NCBI GenBank assembly: GCA_963710135.1
Contig: CAVPYY010000006.1
Location: 682,001-746,000 of the forward strand
Source: SG8-30 sp963710135
Lineage (GTDB): Bacteria > Pseudomonadota > Gammaproteobacteria > Steroidobacterales > Steroidobacteraceae
Length of the DNA: 64,000 nt
Direction of reading: 5' to 3'
Shown: positions 60,440 through 64,000 of the stretch, in pieces
Layout: the number at the start of each line of letters is the position of its first letter
Numbering within the stretch: position 1 is the first letter of the stretch
The notes under the pieces: generated by a model
The model's database searches: none
The model's input: the letters and a program-made list of their open reading frames with translations, nothing else
Told to the model about the DNA's origin: nothing
Made by a program: the position numbers and the translations under genes

Positions 60440-62266
60440 TCAGCCCGCCGGGCCCGGGTCGCGCGCTGGTTCCGCTGCACCGAGCTGTCGCAGAGCATTC
60501 ACCGCCGTTTCATTGCCCGGCTCCAGCGACAGCGCGCGCTCGAGCGCGCCGATGGCCTCGGGCCTGCGCCCCGTGAGCGCCTGCGCGTGGCCGAGCACCA
60601 GCCAGGCGTCGACCGATGCGGGGGTCAGCGCCGCCGCGCGTTTGGCGTACCGCACGGCATCGGGCGCCCGCTGCTCCGCAATGAGCGCCGCGGCGCACTC
60701 GAACTGGATGGCCGCACTCGCCGGGAACGCATCCGCCAGGATCTGCGTGACGTGCGCGAAGCCGGCCAGGTCGCCCGTCTCGCGATAGTGCCGGCGCAGC
60801 TGATCCTGGGCGGTCGGCCAGTCGATCCGTTCCGCATAGAGCAGCTGGGCCAGACGCTCGGCCTCGCTGCCGGGTGCCGGCAGCACCGGCTCCGTGCGGA
60901 CGGCCTGGAAGGGCCAGGCGGCGCGGATCCTGGCGATCTTGTATTCCCCGAACCAGCGGTCCAGCTCGCTCACCGGCATTTCGCGCCGCGCCTGGTCTTC
61001 CGGCAGCGAGACCTGCGGGGCACCGGCCAGGCCGCTGTCCACCAGCGCACGGTAGAACGCGTCGGCGAGCAGGAAGTAGCCGTCGAGATTGGGGTGGACG
61101 TGTTCGAGCATCAGGTCGGCGCCGATGATGCCGTGCTCGCTGGCCCCTGCCAGGCGCTGTTGTGACTCCACCACGTTGGCGTCGTGCCTGGCCGCCACCT
61201 GGCGCACCAGTTCGTTGAAGGCCTCCGGTGCGCGGAAGCGCAGCTCGTCCAGGTCCTTGGCGTCTAGGAACCAGCGGCGTGCCTCGCCGGCCGGCGCCGT
61301 GTCCAGCAGTTCCCGTCCGCGCTCGAACGCCTGGCGTGCCGCGTCGCCGGCGAACGGCGGCTGGTCGCGCTCGTTCGAGGCCAACGTGCCGATGAACACG
61401 GGCACGCCGGCGCGCTGGTAGCGCGTCAGCAGGGCGTCGAGGTTGCCCTCGAACTGCGCCAGGCCGCGGCGGTACATGGCCGAGTCCAGTGGTATGGAAC
61501 GCTCGCCGGCGACGCGCGCCATCAGCGAATCGCCCGCATCGGCCGGCAGCGCTCTGGACCGGCCGGCTGAACCCGCGAGCGCCTGGGCCAGCTGGAACAG
61601 GCGCCATTCGCGCGCGGCGAGCACGGCGCGCGTGATCCAGCGGGAGCCGGCCAGCCGCAAGGTCGAGCCGACGCCGAGAATGCCCAGGTACTCGTTGTGC
61701 CCGACATAGACGACCACGGCGTCGGGCTGCTGGGCAACGATCTCGTCGGCAAAGTCGAGCAGCGCGTAGCTGTTGACGGCCGCCATCGCCGTCGAGATCA
61801 CCTCAATCTCGCGCTCGGGCCAGGCGCGGCGCAGCCGTTGTTCCAGCACGCCGGCCAGCGAGGCGCCGAGGCCGTACGGGAAGCCCGCGGCGGAAGACTC
61901 TCCCTGGACGATGACGCGCAAGCCGCCGGCCGGCTTCGCAGCGCGGAAATAGGCCGTCTCGATCGACACCGCCGGCGCGTCACGGGGATCCGCGAACAGC
62001 CGGAGCACCGCGCGCGGATTGGCCTGGCGCCAGCCCGGCAACGTCGGCGCGTCAATGAACAGCGGTTCGAGATCGCGGCCGTAGCCGCCGGCGCGCAGCC
62101 CGGCCTCGGCCAGGGCCAGGACCATGAGCGGCAGCAGCAGGGTGACGGTGGCGAGCACCCAGCGCGGCGTGCGGCGCTCGCGGCCCGCGCGTGGCGCGCC
62201 GGCGCGGCTGGACCCCTCCGGAACGGTCGCCGGGGGGTCCCGGCGCTTGCGGCGGCGTCGACTCAT
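60440..62266 (-). CDS. Membrane-anchored SGNH-hydrolase-like protein with TPR region (paralogue B)
   Basis: 608 residues, intact. Architecture as in paralogue A: TM anchor (VLATVTLLLPLMVLALAEAGL), VIVQGESSAAGFPYG, VGHNEYLGILGVGS, DLMLEHVHPNLDGYFLLADAFY, C-terminal TPR (APDAVRYAKRAAALTPASVDAW ... AIGALERALSLEPGN). It lacks the internal TPR insertion of A (shorter between QAFERGREL and RWFLDAKDLDELRFRAPEA). The genes end 14 bases apart, tail to tail. Duplication followed by divergence is likely; inversion after tandem duplication would explain the orientation. Confidence 0.83.
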   Translation of the reverse strand: MSRRRRKRRDPPATVPEGSSRAGAPRAGRERRTPRWVLATVTLLLPLMVLALAEAGLRAGGYGRDLEPLFIDAPTLPGWRQANPRAVLRLFADPRDAPAVSIETAYFRAAKPAGGLRVIVQGESSAAGFPYGLGASLAGVLEQRLRRAWPEREIEVISTAMAAVNSYALLDFADEIVAQQPDAVVVYVGHNEYLGILGVGSTLRLAGSRWITRAVLAAREWRLFQLAQALAGSAGRSRALPADAGDSLMARVAGERSIPLDSAMYRRGLAQFEGNLDALLTRYQRAGVPVFIGTLASNERDQPPFAGDAARQAFERGRELLDTAPAGEARRWFLDAKDLDELRFRAPEAFNELVRQVAARHDANVVESQQRLAGASEHGIIGADLMLEHVHPNLDGYFLLADAFYRALVDSGLAGAPQVSLPEDQARREMPVSELDRWFGEYKIARIRAAWPFQAVRTEPVLPAPGSEAERLAQLLYAERIDWPTAQDQLRRHYRETGDLAGFAHVTQILADAFPASAAIQFECAAALIAEQRAPDAVRYAKRAAALTPASVDAWLVLGHAQALTGRRPEAIGALERALSLEPGNETAVNALRQLGAAEPARDPGPAG

Positions 62267-62291
62267 GCTGCGATGTTAACCGCCCGGGCAA

Positions 62292-62324
62292 ATAGAAAGG
62301 GGGCAGGGATCGCTCCCTGCCCCC
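62292..62324 (-). terminator. Strong rho-independent terminator after the pullulanase gene
   Basis: A perfect 11-bp stem (GGGGGCAGGGA at 62299-62309, TCCCTGCCCCC at 62314-62324) with a TCGC loop. On the minus strand it is followed by TTTCTATTT. It lies 24 bases after the pullulanase stop and insulates paralogue B. Confidence 0.82.
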
Positions 62325-62347
62325 GCGGCGTACGAAGCCTCAGCGCC

Positions 62348-64000
62348 TCAGGGACCCGTGACCAGGAGCGACGGCGTACCGCTGCCCGGCACGGTCAGCT
62401 CGAACACGTAGCTGCCCGGCGACGGCGCCGTGAAGTTGATGTTCGCGCTGTTGTTGCTGCAGTCGAGCGGCAGCGGCGTCCCGATCGCGACCGCGCTCGA
62501 CGCACCGCAATTGGTCGCCCCGCCGTTGCTGCTGCCCCAGTCGGCATCCGCGATCTTGAAGTCGTCAGCGCCGGCCGCGACTGTCTTGGCGATGCGGTAG
62601 ACGCCGCCACCCGTGTAGCTGAACCGGTTCGGCGGGTCCGAACTCCAGTCGTTGTTCAGCCCGCGCAGGTACAGCGCCAGATCGAACGGCGTCTTCTCCA
62701 CGGTCAGCTGCAGCGCCGCCGGATTCGCGGCGTCCACCGAGAACAGGTAACTGCCCGCGGCCGGCAGCGTCATGTTCAGGTTGCCCGAGTTGTTGTCGCA
62801 GTTGAGCGTGTACGGCGTTCCCACCGTGACGGTGGCGGTCGCCCCGGCGCCGCAATTGGTCGCGCCACCATTGCTGCCACCCCAGTCGGCGTCGGCGATC
62901 TTGAAGTCCTGCGCGGCGTTGGCCGGCAGGTTGTCGATCACCACCTGCCACTTGCTGACGCCGTCCCAGGCGAGTTCACGCACGGGATTCGCCGACCAGT
63001 CGCCGGTGATGCCGCGCACGAACAGCGCGAGCGGCGTGGGCGGTGTGCGCTCGACCGTTAGCACCGGGTTCAGGGTGCTCGACGCATCCAGGCTGAAGGT
63101 GTAGTTCCCCGCAGCCGGCGCCGTGATCGCCAGGTTGCCCGAGTTGCCCTGACACTCGAGGGTCTGCGGCACGCCGAGGCGGACGTTGCCGCCGGCGGCG
63201 CCGGCGCCGCAGTTGGTGTCCGCCGTCCAGTTGGCATCCGCGATCTTGAACTCGTAGGCGCCCGCCGCCGCGATCGGCGAGGAGACGGCGTAGTTCACGC
63301 CACCCAGGAACGCCAGCTTGTAGGCGTCCGTCGGCGTCGGGTTGCCCCAGTCGTTGAACCCGCCGCGCACGAACAGCTCGCGCGGATACGGCGCACAGGA
63401 GACCTGCGCCGCACGCCGGAACACCGCCGTGGTGCGCGCCGGCACCGTGAAGCCATTGGCGTTGTGCGAGGCGGTGCGCACCGTCGCGTCGGCCGAGGCC
63501 GCCAGCACCGGGTGCAGCGTCCAGGTCTCGCTCGGGTACAGCGCCAGCGTGCGAGGATCGTCCGAGGCGTTGAAGATCACCATCAACGCGCCCTCCGGCG
63601 GCGTGAGCCCGCTCGGATCGGTGCAGCCGTCGATGCGCATGGCGATCACGCCCGGCACCTGGAACGGACCAGTGTTCTCGAACTTCACCCGCTTCTCGAC
63701 CTCGTTGCCGGTCCGCAGCCGGAACAGCGGCGAGCTCTTGCGGATCTCGAGCATCTCCTGCACGTGATCGAAGGTCGCCTGCGGGCCACCCGCCGGCGGC
63801 CGGGCGTTGACCTTGAACACCGTCTCGGTGATCTGCGGGTAGCTGCCCGCGTTGTCGCCCTCGAGCGGCAGGCCGCGGTTCCACTTGGTGGTGGCCCCGG
63901 TCCAGTCGATCTCGTTGTACCAGTCACCCGAGTCGAACGAGTTGCGGTCCATGGACTTGGATCGCAGCAGGTCCGAGCCGGCATGCAGGAACGGGATGCC
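62348..64000 (-). CDS. Pullulanase-type alpha-1,6-glucosidase, C-terminal part with three tandem modules (5' end outside window)
   Basis: 551 residues visible, frame open through base 64000. The first residues (GIPFLHAGSDLLRSKS, then NSFDSGDWYNEIDW) are the end of the pullulanase-type GH13 barrel. They are followed by its DUF3372-like C-terminal domain (EMLEIRKSSPLFRLRT ... GALMVIFNASDDPRTL). Three tandem modules of about 105 residues follow, each with an LFVRG..NDW / YEFKIADANW / NCGA / NSGNL pattern and ending in a LTV strand. They resemble starch-binding or SusE/F-type beta-sandwich modules. Each has paired cysteines, implying export. It debranches pullulan, starch or glycogen upstream of the Mal system. 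Confidence 0.86.
   Translation of the reverse strand, partial: GIPFLHAGSDLLRSKSMDRNSFDSGDWYNEIDWTGATTKWNRGLPLEGDNAGSYPQITETVFKVNARPPAGGPQATFDHVQEMLEIRKSSPLFRLRTGNEVEKRVKFENTGPFQVPGVIAMRIDGCTDPSGLTPPEGALMVIFNASDDPRTLALYPSETWTLHPVLAASADATVRTASHNANGFTVPARTTAVFRRAAQVSCAPYPRELFVRGGFNDWGNPTPTDAYKLAFLGGVNYAVSSPIAAAGAYEFKIADANWTADTNCGAGAAGGNVRLGVPQTLECQGNSGNLAITAPAAGNYTFSLDASSTLNPVLTVERTPPTPLALFVRGITGDWSANPVRELAWDGVSKWQVVIDNLPANAAQDFKIADADWGGSNGGATNCGAGATATVTVGTPYTLNCDNNSGNLNMTLPAAGSYLFSVDAANPAALQLTVEKTPFDLALYLRGLNNDWSSDPPNRFSYTGGGVYRIAKTVAAGADDFKIADADWGSSNGGATNCGASSAVAIGTPLPLDCSNNSANINFTAPSPGSYVFELTVPGSGTPSLLVTGP

Overview
The window looks like a chromosomal segment of a high-GC gammaproteobacterium, possibly near Nevskiales, Steroidobacterales or Xanthomonadales. 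That placement is inferred from gene content (icd-aceK, phhA, a Pseudomonas-style bkd operon, PotFGHI/SpuC/PuuAD, a MalEFGK maltodextrin locus, and a REP-associated tyrosine transposase with its repeats). No rRNA, tRNA, CRISPR array, integrase or classical insertion sequence was seen, and no gap between genes exceeds about 220 bases.

Layout. (1) 1-8441, minus: copper/silver efflux operon, running from a small Met/His/Cys-rich exported protein through CusC, CusB and CusA to the P-type ATPase CopA, with ATGA overlaps. (2) 8640-11736, plus: isocitrate dehydrogenase followed directly by its kinase/phosphatase AceK. (3) 11733-20255: a trans-sulfuration-type PLP enzyme, an acyl-CoA dehydrogenase, a RAYT transposase flanked by its repeats, and a branched-chain keto-acid dehydrogenase operon (bkdA1-bkdA2-bkdB-ilvE) with a divergent Lrp-type regulator. 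(4) 20267-26613: PurU, a nitroreductase, phenylalanine hydroxylase, an exported endo/exonuclease/phosphatase-fold protein, an ArsC-like protein, an HDOD protein and a methionine-type aminotransferase. (5) 26617-36920: polyphosphate-type glucokinase and a putrescine uptake and gamma-glutamylation locus (PotFGHI, SpuC, PuuA, PuuD, and a second divergent glutamine-synthetase-like enzyme). (6) 36988-40466: a patatin with POTRA and barrel (type Vd), a VOC protein and a Rap1a/Tai-like protein. (7) 40507-55057, all minus: a long alpha-glucan locus with alpha-amylase, MalK, MalE, MalF, MalG, two glucodextranase-C-like proteins, a large outer-membrane protein, MalQ and a DUF4032 protein. (8) 55245-62266: a carbamoyltransferase, SxtJ and DUF5989 trio with a 2OG-Fe(II) oxygenase and two convergent paralogous SGNH/TPR membrane proteins. 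This is the best candidate here for a poorly described system. (9) 62348-64000: the C-terminal part of a pullulanase-type enzyme with three tandem modules.

How the genes work together. A pullulanase and amylase would debranch and cut alpha-glucan. The outer-membrane protein and MalEFGK would import maltodextrin, MalQ would process it, and PPGK would phosphorylate the glucose released. Branched-chain amino acids would be transaminated by IlvE, decarboxylated by BkdAB and oxidised by the acyl-CoA dehydrogenase. Putrescine would be imported by Pot and broken down by SpuC or PuuA/PuuD.

Quality warning. More than forty single-base frame breaks interrupt otherwise perfectly conserved genes. They are concentrated in patches (3.7-3.9, 9.5-11.3, 15.9-23.7, 27-35 and 49.8-55 kb), while 35.5-49.8 kb and 55.2-64 kb are clean. 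I read these as sequence or assembly errors, not gene decay, and give the full span of each repaired gene.
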